Positions 28,797 to 35,282 of a stretch of 45,765 nucleotides of DNA are shown here, one piece after another. The stretch comes from Streptomyces sp. adm13(2018) (GTDB lineage Bacteria > Actinomycetota > Actinomycetes > Streptomycetales > Streptomycetaceae). The notes under the pieces are model-generated. The model saw nothing but the letters and a program-made list of their open reading frames with translations, did not search any database and was not told where the DNA came from. The position numbers and the translations under genes were made by a program. Where the stretch lies: NCBI RefSeq assembly GCF_008042145.1, contig NZ_RDBH01000114.1, positions 438,621-484,385 on the forward strand, in the 5' to 3' direction. Positions within the stretch are counted from its first letter, which is position 1. Each line of letters starts with the position of its first letter.

Positions 28797-28926
28797 GCTC
28801 CGCTTCGTCCGCGAACAGGCGCTGCGGATCGACCATCCGCACGTCCTCGCGCCGGCCAGCTGGGCCGCCGACGACGACAAGGTCCTGTTCACCATGGACC
28901 TGGTCGCCGGCGGCTCCCTGGCCCAC
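28797..28926 (+). repeat. 130-bp perfect inverted copy of a kinase segment (copy arm)
   Basis: Bases 28797-28926 are the exact reverse complement of 27641-27770. They start 4 bp after the tRNA-Ala hairpin and end abruptly at 28926. The copy has no start codon or ribosome-binding context of its own, so it is not a functional gene. The next 213 bp up to the DUF6344 gene hold only that gene's leader as far as I can see. Confidence 0.95.
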
Positions 28927-29139
28927 CGAATCCGTTCCGTCGGTCCCCGACCGTCCCTGTGGGCGTCGAACGGGGGACCGGGCCGGGCCACTGCTCCGGA
29001 CGGGTGGTGTTCATCGGAAGAACTGCGCGACGGCGGCGACGTTCCGTGGAAAACGGGCGCGCATCCACATCATGAGGAAAGTACGTAAAGCGCGCAAACC
29101 GAAATGAACCATTCGAGAACATCACGAAAGTGAGGGGCC

Positions 29140-29529
29140 ATGGCCACCGCCAAGGTCAAGCAGTTCTGGACCGCCTTCATCTCCGTCCTCTTCGCCCTGC
29201 TCGCCTCCGTCGGCCTGGCGGGCACCGCCGCGGCCGCCCAGCAGCACGGCGTCCAGCAGCCGGAGGAGCCGGCCGGTCCGGCCGCCGCCGGCGCGTCCGC
29301 CGCCGCGGAGAAGCGGGCCGCGCTCGCCTCCGTACCGGCACCGCGGGCCCATCGCCTGCCGCTCGTCGGCGACCGCTCCCTGCCGCCCACGATCAAGCAG
29401 CGCATCGCCGCCGAGGCGCACGGTTCCTCCCCGGCCACCCGTAACCGCTCCGCGGCCGGTGTGACCACCACGACCGAGGGCGACGAGCCGGCCGCGCTGA
29501 CGGAGCTGGCGCTCGCCGCGGCGGCGTAG
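29140..29529 (+). CDS. DUF6344-type small secreted or membrane protein
   Basis: This 129-residue protein has an N-terminal hydrophobic helix after a short basic stretch (MATAKVKQFWTAFISVLFAL, then ASVGLAGTAAAA), which looks like a signal peptide with an Ala-rich cleavage region near residue 33. The mature part is Ala/Pro/Glu-rich with a conserved-looking 'HRLPLVGDRSLPPTIKQRI'. This pattern matches DUF6344 proteins that streptomycetes encode near tRNA-Ala; the identification is from memory of the N-terminus. ATG 29140 follows GAGGGG. Function is unknown. Confidence 0.72.
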   Translation: MATAKVKQFWTAFISVLFALLASVGLAGTAAAAQQHGVQQPEEPAGPAAAGASAAAEKRAALASVPAPRAHRLPLVGDRSLPPTIKQRIAAEAHGSSPATRNRSAAGVTTTTEGDEPAALTELALAAAA

Positions 29530-29543
29530 GGACCGGGGAGACG

Positions 29544-29987
29544 ATGATGCGCACGTCCCGCACTCGTACCCGCACTCGCACTCGTATCAGCACGCTTGCT
29601 CACGGCTTCGCCTCGCACGATCCCGCGACCGCGGGACCCCGCAGCACCTCGGCAGCACCCAGCACCGCAGCAGGAACCCGCACCTCGGCCGTCACCAGGG
29701 CCTCAGCAGCACCTCGCACCTCGGCCGTCACCCGCACCTCAGCAGCACCCCGCACCGCAGCAGGCACCCGCACCTCAGCAGCACCCCGCACCCAGGCAGC
29801 AACCAGGACCCCGGCGGAGAACGACAGGGCCCTGGTCACAGTCGGTGGGAGTCGGCCGGAACGGTCCGGCGGAGCTCCCGTGGGTCAGCGGCGCTCGTCG
29901 TGGTCGCCGGCCTCCTCGGCCGCGGCCTCAGCCTCGGACACCTTGGCCTCCACCTCGGGGTCGAGGACATCCCCGCCCTCTTCGTAG
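29544..29987 (+). CDS. Hypothetical repeat-rich protein (frame uncertain)
   Basis: ATG 29544, preceded by GGGGAGA and 14 bp after the DUF6344 gene, opens a 147-residue frame starting MMRTSRTRTRTRTRISTLAH, with a 12-residue repeat of the type RTSAAPRTAAGT from about residue 34. GC content at third positions is higher in this frame than in the alternative frame from about 29596, which would read a Pro/Gln/His repeat (APQQHPAPQQAP). The last 100 bp overlap the convergent DUF5324 gene in antisense, which is suspicious. A frameshift within the repeats or a shorter real gene is possible. I do not recognise a family. Confidence 0.35.
   Translation: MMRTSRTRTRTRTRISTLAHGFASHDPATAGPRSTSAAPSTAAGTRTSAVTRASAAPRTSAVTRTSAAPRTAAGTRTSAAPRTQAATRTPAENDRALVTVGGSRPERSGGAPVGQRRSSWSPASSAAASASDTLASTSGSRTSPPSS
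29643..29822. repeat. 36-bp tandem repeat, about five units
   Basis: Units begin at about 29643, 29679, 29715, 29751 and 29787, exactly 36 bp apart, with the core CGCACC...GCAGCACC and substitutions between units. Because 36 is a multiple of three, the array keeps the reading frame and encodes a 12-residue repeat in whichever frame is used. It is the most repetitive stretch of the window and a likely site of length variation. Confidence 0.85.
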
Positions 29988-30589
29988 GCGGCCAGAACCG
30001 CGCCCTCCTCCACCTCGGTGGCGACGGGCGGCTCGACCAGCCAGTCGGGATTGGCCTGCTTGTCCCACCACTTCCAGGCGGCGAAGGCGCCGCCGACGAC
30101 GACGCCCACGACCAAGAGGCCCTTGGCGAAGCGTCCGGCCCGAGCCCGGCGCTCGTGCTTCTTCACGATCTTGTGGATCTCTCCCGGTGTCACCTGCCCG
30201 CGCAGCGCGGCCCAGGCGGCGGTGGAACGCGACCCGGCCTCCTCCAGGACGGGACCGGTCGCGGCGACCGCGTGCTCGACACGCGGGGCGGTGTAGTCGG
30301 CCGCCTGACGGTAGGCCCGACGGGTCTTGACCGCCGCACGCTGTGCGGCCGCGTCGACCCGCGGCGGAACATGCGGTGCGACGTACGAGTCGTACTGCGC
30401 CCGAGCCTGCGCCCGAGCCTGGTGAGCGGCCTTGGAGACCTTCGGCGCGATCACCACACGCGCTTCGTGCGCGTAGTGTGCGGCCTGGTCCTTCGCCGTG
30501 CCGGCGTACGGCGCCACCGCTTCCGCGGCGTGCAGGACGCTCTCCTTCGCCGAATCTGACGCGGCGCGCACGCTGTCCATGCGGGTCAC
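29885..30589 (-). CDS. DUF5324 family protein
   Basis: This 234-residue protein starts at GTG 30589. The N-terminal ~155 residues are strongly helical and Ala/Gln/Lys-rich ('SAKESVLHAAEAVAPYAGTA', 'QDQAAHYAHEAR'-like repeats), suggesting a coiled or amphipathic bundle. One membrane helix follows ('FAKGLLVVGVVVGGAFAAWK', about 155-174), then an acidic C-terminal tail. This architecture and the location opposite ppiA match the DUF5324 family of streptomycetes. Function is unknown. The gene is divergent from ppiA. Confidence 0.83.
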   Translation of the reverse strand: MTRMDSVRAASDSAKESVLHAAEAVAPYAGTAKDQAAHYAHEARVVIAPKVSKAAHQARAQARAQYDSYVAPHVPPRVDAAAQRAAVKTRRAYRQAADYTAPRVEHAVAATGPVLEEAGSRSTAAWAALRGQVTPGEIHKIVKKHERRARAGRFAKGLLVVGVVVGGAFAAWKWWDKQANPDWLVEPPVATEVEEGAVLAAYEEGGDVLDPEVEAKVSEAEAAAEEAGDHDERR

Positions 30590-30754
30590 GGGATTCCTCC
30601 TCCTCGGTGGCGACGATGTCGGGTTTTCGCTTCTCCATCCTTTTCGGAATCATGCCTCCCGGAGCGAAGTCCGGCATGTGGGGTGGGCATCCGGGGCATG
30701 CGAGGATCGGACACGGCAGCGACAGACGTGACATGACGTGGACGGAAGGCGACC

Positions 30755-31282
30755 GTGGCCGAGCAGCTGTACGCGATCCTCAAGACCAGCCTGGGCGACA
30801 TCGAGGTGCGGCTGATGCCGTTCCACGCCCCGAAGACGGTCCGGAACTTCGTCGAGCTCGCCGGCGGTGAGCGCGAGTGGACGCACCCCGCGACCGGCAC
30901 GGTCTCCTCGGACCCGCTGTACGACGGCACGGTCTTCCACCGGGTCATCAAGGGGTTCATGATCCAGGCGGGCGATCCGCTGGGGAACGGCACGGGCGGC
31001 CCGGGCTACGAGTTCGCCGACGAGTTCCACCCGGAGCTGTTCTTCGACCGCCCCTACCTGCTGGCCATGGCCAACGCCGGCCCGGGCACCAACGGCTCGC
31101 AGTTCTTCGTCACCGTCGCCCCCGCGACCTGGCTGAACCGCAAGCACACCATCTTCGGCGAGGTCGTGGACAAGGAGAGCCGGAAGGTCGTGGACGCGAT
31201 CGCGGCCACCGCGACCGACCCGCACACCGAGCGACCGCTCCAGGACGTGGTCATCGACTCCGTGGTGATCGAGAAGCGCTGA
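30755..31282 (+). CDS. ppiA: Peptidyl-prolyl cis-trans isomerase, cyclophilin type
   Basis: This 175-residue cytoplasmic cyclophilin lacks a signal peptide. Active-site features are 'FHRVIKGFMIQAGDPLGNG' (catalytic Arg and the FMxQxGD motif), 'LAMANAGPGTNGSQFFVT' and 'TWLNRKHTIFGEV'. GTG 30755 is the start. ppiA near gyrA and crgA is the same order as in mycobacteria. The rhomboid gene follows after 22 bp. Confidence 0.95.
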   Translation: MAEQLYAILKTSLGDIEVRLMPFHAPKTVRNFVELAGGEREWTHPATGTVSSDPLYDGTVFHRVIKGFMIQAGDPLGNGTGGPGYEFADEFHPELFFDRPYLLAMANAGPGTNGSQFFVTVAPATWLNRKHTIFGEVVDKESRKVVDAIAATATDPHTERPLQDVVIDSVVIEKR

Positions 31283-31304
31283 GACGGACGGGACGGCACC
31301 TCCC

Positions 31305-32189
31305 ATGGAACCGAAACCCTCCGAGCGCGAGCACACCGGTGTGCCGCGCTGCTACCGCCACCCCGAGGTGGAGACCGGCATCCGCTGCACGCGCTGCGAG
31401 AAGCCGATCTGCCCCTCCTGCATGGTCTCCGCCTCCGTCGGCTTCCAGTGCCCCGACTGCGTGCGCAGCGGGTCGGGGACCGGTCACGCCGCCGACGCCA
31501 ACCAGCCGCGGACGCTCGCGGGCGGCCGGGTCGCGTCGGACGGCCGCCTCGTCACGAAGATCCTCATCGGGATCAACCTCGCGGTGTACCTCGCCGTACT
31601 GGCGTTCGGCGACCGGCTGGTCGACGAGCTGGTGCTCATCGGCTACGCGTACAGTCCGGCGCTCGGCGAGCTCGTCGGGGTCGCGGACGGCGAGTGGTAC
31701 CGGCTGCTCACCTCGACCGTCCTCCACCAGGAGCTCTGGCACATCCTGTTCAACGTGCTGGGCCTGTGGGTGATCGGCGGGATCGTCGAGCCCGAGCTGG
31801 GGCGGATCCGGTACGCGGCCCTGTGTCTGCTCTCCGGGCTCTCCGGCTCCGTGCTGGCCTATCTGGTCGCCGCGCAGAACCAGCCCTCGCTGGGCGCGTC
31901 CGGGGTCGTCTACGGCCTGATCGGGGCCTGGGTGGTGCTCGCCCGGCGGCAGCGCCACGACATGCGGCCGGTGGTCCTCTTCGTCGCCCTGTCGCTGCTG
32001 ATGACGTTCACCCGACCGGGGATCTCCTGGGAGGCCCACGTCGGTGGTCTGGTCGCGGGCGCCGTGGTGACGTACGCGCTCGTGCACGCGCCGAGGGCCC
32101 GCCGGAACCTGGTGCAGTACGGGGCGCTGTCCCTGGTGCTGCTGATCGACCTGGGGATCGTGCTGGCCCGCTCTGCGACGCTCACCTGA
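31305..32189 (+). CDS. Rhomboid intramembrane serine protease with N-terminal zinc-finger-like motif
   Basis: In this 294-residue protein the N-terminal ~45 residues hold a Cys/His cluster (CYRHPEVETGIRCTRC, then PICPSCMVSA and FQCPDC), a B-box-like metal-binding motif common in actinobacterial rhomboids. Then come six to seven membrane segments with the rhomboid signature 'HQELWHILFNVLGLW', the catalytic serine in 'LGASGVVYGLIGAW' (about residue 198) and the catalytic histidine in 'WEAHVGGLVAGA'. Active-site Ser and His are both present, so it should be proteolytically active in the membrane. The substrate is unknown. It is co-oriented with ppiA and ends before a hairpin at 32281-32330. Confidence 0.92.
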   Translation: MEPKPSEREHTGVPRCYRHPEVETGIRCTRCEKPICPSCMVSASVGFQCPDCVRSGSGTGHAADANQPRTLAGGRVASDGRLVTKILIGINLAVYLAVLAFGDRLVDELVLIGYAYSPALGELVGVADGEWYRLLTSTVLHQELWHILFNVLGLWVIGGIVEPELGRIRYAALCLLSGLSGSVLAYLVAAQNQPSLGASGVVYGLIGAWVVLARRQRHDMRPVVLFVALSLLMTFTRPGISWEAHVGGLVAGAVVTYALVHAPRARRNLVQYGALSLVLLIDLGIVLARSATLT

Positions 32190-32200
32190 GCGGACAGGGC

Positions 32201-32435
32201 TGTGGACGAGCTTCTCGGTGAGCTTTCCCCAGAGTTATCCACAGTGCGTGGCGGACTCTCCCCACTCTGTGGGGAAGGACGGAGCCCCTCACCTCTGACC
32301 TGGTGTTTCTCCAGGGAGGCGAGGGGCTCCGTCGTCTCGGCCGAGGGTGATTCCGGTCATACCGGCGTCAACCGCGTGCGAGTTATCCACAGATCTTCGT
32401 AAGTTATCCAGTGCTGTGCACAACGCTGTGGATAA
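32201..32435. promoter_or_regulatory. Cluster of DnaA boxes in the rhomboid-crgA intergenic region
   Basis: Within the 333-bp gene-free region 32190-32522 lie TGTGGACGA (32201, minus), TTATCCACA (32235, plus), TGTGGGGAA (32269, variant, minus), TTATCCACA (32383, plus), TTATCCAGT (32404, variant) and TGTGGATAA (32427, minus). Three are exact matches to the classical high-affinity TTATCCACA. No coding sequence or AT-rich unwinding element accompanies them. The cluster is about 16 kb from oriC. It also surrounds the transcription terminator at 32281-32330. Confidence 0.85.
32281..32330 (+). terminator. Rhomboid gene terminator
   Basis: Outer stem GGAGCCCCTC (32281-32290) with GAGGGGCTCC (32321-32330), plus inner complementary stretches (CCTGG...CCAGG), form a long hairpin about 90 bp after the rhomboid stop. 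Confidence 0.8.
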
Positions 32436-32522
32436 GTTCAGGGGAGAGCTTGACGAGCAGCCCGTACGACCGCTAGACGGCCGCCGTACCCCTGGTGTTC
32501 GTGCTTGTTCGGGGCTTCTGGG

Positions 32523-32777
32523 CTACTTCCACTGCGTCGAGACGCCGAACCCGGCCGCGATGAAGCCGAAGCCCACCACGATGTTCCAGTTCCGGAGCGA
32601 CTCGATCGGCATCGAACCGTCGGTGACGTAGAAGACCACGATCCACACCAGACCGATGGCGAACAGCGCGAGCATCACCGGCGCCACCCAGCTGCGGCTG
32701 GTCAGCTTGATCGAGGTGGCCTGCTTCGCGGGCGGGGGCGTGAAGTCCGCCTTCTTGCGGATCCGTGACTTCGGCAC
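32523..32777 (-). CDS. crgA: Cell division protein CrgA
   Basis: This 84-residue protein has two membrane helices: about 30-50 ([20 protein letters not shown]) and about 65-80 ([15 protein letters not shown]). Its basic N-terminus begins [16 protein letters not shown], the CrgA signature. CrgA interacts with FtsZ-ring and septal synthesis proteins and delays septation in Streptomyces aerial hyphae; in mycobacteria it contacts FtsQ and PBPB. GTG 32777 is the start. It is transcribed divergently from the DUF881 gene, and its 3' side borders the DnaA-box cluster. Confidence 0.95.
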   Translation of the reverse strand: MPKSRIRKKADFTPPPAKQATSIKLTSRSWVAPVMLALFAIGLVWIVVFYVTDGSMPIESLRNWNIVVGFGFIAAGFGVSTQWK

Positions 32778-32917
32778 GAGGGACTCTCCTGTCGATGCGC
32801 TGCGTGACCGCGCAGGGAACTGTGGCTGACGCCGGGATGTGACGAAGGAGGACGACTGCGTCCCCCAGGCGTCCGTTAGCGTAGTGGTTCCGCGGCACCG
32901 AAGGGGATCAGGGTACG

Positions 32918-33685
32918 TTGAGCAATTCCGCCGGCACTCCCGGAGGACCGGGCCGCACCGCGAGGTGGCGCCCCGTCCGGGTGCTCACCCTTGCCGTTTT
33001 CGCCCTCGCCGGACTGATCTTCGTCACGAGCTTCAACACCGCCAAGGGTACGAACATCCGCACCGACGCCTCGCTCCTGCGGCTCTCCGACCTGATCGAG
33101 GAGCGCAGTCACAAGAACGAGGGACTCGACGAGTCCACCTCGGCCCTCCGCTCCCAGGTCGACTCCCTCGCCGCCCGGGACGACGGCTCCACGCGCGCGG
33201 AGGACGCGAAACTCCACGCGCTGGAGAAGGCGGCCGGCACCACCGAGATCTCCGGCTCCGGTCTCACCGTCACCCTCAACGACGCCCCGCCGAACGCCCA
33301 CGCCGCCCCCGGCTACCCCGAGCCGCAGGCGAACGACCTGGTCATCCACCAGCAGGACCTCCAGGCCGTCGTCAACGCGCTGTGGCAGGGCGGCGCCGAG
33401 GGCATCCGGGTCATGGACCAGCGGCTCATCTCCACCAGCGCCGTCCGCTGCGTCGGCAACACCCTGATCCTCCAGGGCCGCGTCTACTCGCCCCCCTACA
33501 AGATCACCGCCGTGGGCGACCGGGGGAAGCTGAACCGGGCCCTCTCGGCCTCCCCGGCGATCCAGAACTACCAGCTGTACGTGAAGGCGTACGGGCTCGG
33601 CTGGAAAGTCGACGACCACCGGGCGGTGACTCTTCCCGGGTACTCGGGCACAGTGGACCTCCACCAAGCGAAGCCGGTCGGCTGA
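32918..33685 (+). CDS. DUF881 family membrane-anchored protein
   Basis: This 255-residue protein has an N-terminal helix (about 20-42, [20 protein letters not shown]), a coiled-coil-like stretch (about 50-105, '[20 protein letters not shown]') and the DUF881 domain with '[18 protein letters not shown]', '[18 protein letters not shown]' and '[12 protein letters not shown]'. TTG 32918 with an AGGGG/CAGGG region upstream gives this N-terminus. The orthologue sits in the same place in mycobacteria, between crgA and trpG. The family fold resembles division-associated proteins of firmicutes, but the function is unproven. It begins the plus-strand run leading to the sortases. Confidence 0.9.
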   Translation: MSNSAGTPGGPGRTARWRPVRVLTLAVFALAGLIFVTSFNTAKGTNIRTDASLLRLSDLIEERSHKNEGLDESTSALRSQVDSLAARDDGSTRAEDAKLHALEKAAGTTEISGSGLTVTLNDAPPNAHAAPGYPEPQANDLVIHQQDLQAVVNALWQGGAEGIRVMDQRLISTSAVRCVGNTLILQGRVYSPPYKITAVGDRGKLNRALSASPAIQNYQLYVKAYGLGWKVDDHRAVTLPGYSGTVDLHQAKPVG

Positions 33686-33737
33686 CGCCACGCGCGGCTG
33701 GCCCGGCACCGCCGGGAGCCGACTGCGGGAGGGGCGC

Positions 33738-34421
33738 TTGCGTCTCGTCGTGAGGACCTTCAGCGAGCTGTGCATCACCGTCGGGGCCCTGATCGTCCTC
33801 TTCGTCGCGTACGTCCTGTACTGGACCGGGGTCCAGGCCGCGAGCGCGAGCGCCGGCCAGATCGACACCCTCCAGCGCGCGTGGACCGAGACCCCCCTCC
33901 CGACCGCCCTCCCGACCGCCGCGCCCACCGCCCCCGAGGCCGCGCCGTACGCCCCCGGCAAGGGCATCGCCGTCATGTACGTCCCCCGGCTCGGCAGGGA
34001 CTGGAAGTGGCCCGTCCTCCAGGGCACCGGGGTCGACACCCTCAAGAAGGGCCTCGGCCACTACGCCGGCACCGCCCGCCTCGGCGCCACCGGCAACTTC
34101 GCCGTCGCCGGCCACCGCCGCACCCACGGCGACCCCTTCAAGGACTTCCCCCGGCTGCGCGCCGGCGACCCGATCGTCCTCACCGACGGGACCACCTGGT
34201 TCACCTACCGCGTCGACCGCGCGCCGTACCGGACCGTGCCCACCGACGTCGGCGTCATCGACCCCGTCCCCGCGAAGTCGGGATTCGACGGGCCCGGCCG
34301 CTACCTCACCCTCACCACCTGTGAGCCGGAGTGGGGCAGCAGCCACCGGCTCGTCGTCTGGGCGCACCTCGACGCCACGCTCCCGGTCGCCGACGGTCGT
34401 CCACAGGCTTTGGACAGCTGA
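33738..34421 (+). CDS. Class E sortase (first of three)
   Basis: This 227-residue transpeptidase that anchors proteins to the cell wall has an N-terminal membrane helix (about 8-30, ITVGALIVLFVAYVLYW) and a class E catalytic domain: 'NFAVAGHRRTHGDPF' with the catalytic His (about 126), and 'LTLTTCEPEWGSSHRLVVW' with the catalytic Cys (about 195) and Arg. TTG 33738, preceded by GGAGGGG, is preferred over GTG 33750. Class E enzymes recognise LAxTG-type signals, including those of the Streptomyces chaplins. This copy differs from the next two in lacking the 'WWTNVLA' segment, so it is a separate paralogue. Confidence 0.9.
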   Translation: MRLVVRTFSELCITVGALIVLFVAYVLYWTGVQAASASAGQIDTLQRAWTETPLPTALPTAAPTAPEAAPYAPGKGIAVMYVPRLGRDWKWPVLQGTGVDTLKKGLGHYAGTARLGATGNFAVAGHRRTHGDPFKDFPRLRAGDPIVLTDGTTWFTYRVDRAPYRTVPTDVGVIDPVPAKSGFDGPGRYLTLTTCEPEWGSSHRLVVWAHLDATLPVADGRPQALDS

Positions 34422-34485
34422 CCCCCGACGGCCCCCTCGCCCCGTACTCTGGTCCCCGTAACGAACGGAAGGGGCGGTCGACGTC

Positions 34486-34647
34486 ATGTACGGCTGGATC
34501 TGGCGGCATCTGCCGGGCAACGCGTGGGTGCGGGCGCTGATCTCGATCGTGCTGGCCCTCGCGGTCGTCTACGTCCTCTTCCAGTACGTGTTCCCCTGGG
34601 CGGAGCCGCTGCTTCCGTTCAACGATGTGACGGTGGACGGCCAGTGA
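34486..34647 (+). CDS. Small single-pass membrane protein
   Basis: This 53-residue protein begins MYGWIWRHLPGNAWVRALIS and continues as one membrane helix (about 15-38) and the short tail 'WAEPLLPFNDVTVDGQ'. It starts after GGAAGGGG and its stop overlaps the trpG start (GTGA). Conserved coupling to trpG in actinobacteria is likely, but I know of no function. It is real by codon bias, ribosome-binding site and overlap. Confidence 0.82.
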   Translation: MYGWIWRHLPGNAWVRALISIVLALAVVYVLFQYVFPWAEPLLPFNDVTVDGQ

Positions 34648-35282
34648 GCGCGCGCATTCTCGTCGTCGACAACTACGACAGCTTCGTCTTCAACCTCGTC
34701 CAGTACCTCTACCAGCTCGGCGCGGAGTGCGAAGTCCTCCGCAACGACGAGGTGGAGCTGAGCCACGCCCAGGACGGGTTCGACGGGGTCCTGCTCTCGC
34801 CCGGGCCCGGCGCGCCGGAGCAGGCCGGGGTCTGCATCGACATGGTCCGGCACTGCGCGGCCACCGGCGTGCCCGTCTTCGGCGTCTGCCTCGGCATGCA
34901 GTCGATGGCGGTGGCGTACGGCGGAGTCGTCGACCGCGCGCCCGAGCTGCTGCACGGCAAGACCTCCCCCGTCACGCACGAGGGCCGGGGCGTCTTCGCC
35001 GGGCTGCCCTCGCCGTTCACCGCGACCCGCTACCACTCGCTCGCCGCCGAGCCCGCCGCCCTGCCGGCCGAGCTGGAGGTCACCGCGCGGACCGAGGACG
35101 GCATCATCATGGGGCTGCGCCACCGTGAACTGCCCGTCGAGGGCGTCCAGTTCCATCCCGAGTCCGTCCTCACCGAGCACGGGCACCTGATGCTCGCCAA
35201 CTGGCTCGAGCAGTGCGGCGACAAGGGGGCGGTCGGACGGTCGGCGGGGCTCGCGCCGGTGGTGGGCAAGGCCGTCGCGTGA
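34644..35282 (+). CDS. trpG: Class I glutamine amidotransferase (TrpG/PabA)
   Basis: This 212-residue glutaminase subunit supplies ammonia to anthranilate or 4-amino-4-deoxychorismate synthase. The catalytic triad is visible: Cys in 'PVFGVCLGMQSMAV' (about residue 80), and His and Glu in 'GVQFHPESVLTEHG' (about 171-173). 'NYDSFVFNLVQYLYQLG' is the family N-terminus. No trpE or pabB lies nearby, so whether it serves tryptophan, folate or both cannot be decided here; the orthologue beside pknB in mycobacteria is usually named trpG. GTG 34644 overlaps the upstream small gene, and the next sortase overlaps its stop. It is embedded between cell-wall genes. Confidence 0.92.
   Translation: MSARILVVDNYDSFVFNLVQYLYQLGAECEVLRNDEVELSHAQDGFDGVLLSPGPGAPEQAGVCIDMVRHCAATGVPVFGVCLGMQSMAVAYGGVVDRAPELLHGKTSPVTHEGRGVFAGLPSPFTATRYHSLAAEPAALPAELEVTARTEDGIIMGLRHRELPVEGVQFHPESVLTEHGHLMLANWLEQCGDKGAVGRSAGLAPVVGKAVA

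Noticed and set aside
28667..28926. Integration of a mobile element into tRNA-Ala
   Set aside because: No integrase, no direct repeat of the tRNA 3' end and no cargo are present. The inserted piece is only a copy of local kinase sequence.
29643..29822. CRISPR-like array
   Set aside because: The units are directly adjacent with no unique spacers, so it is a simple tandem repeat within an ORF. No cas genes are in the window.
32190..32522. Second replication origin
   Set aside because: DnaA boxes are present, but there is no AT-rich unwinding element or initiator gene, and a terminator hairpin lies in the middle. A titration or regulatory cluster fits better.
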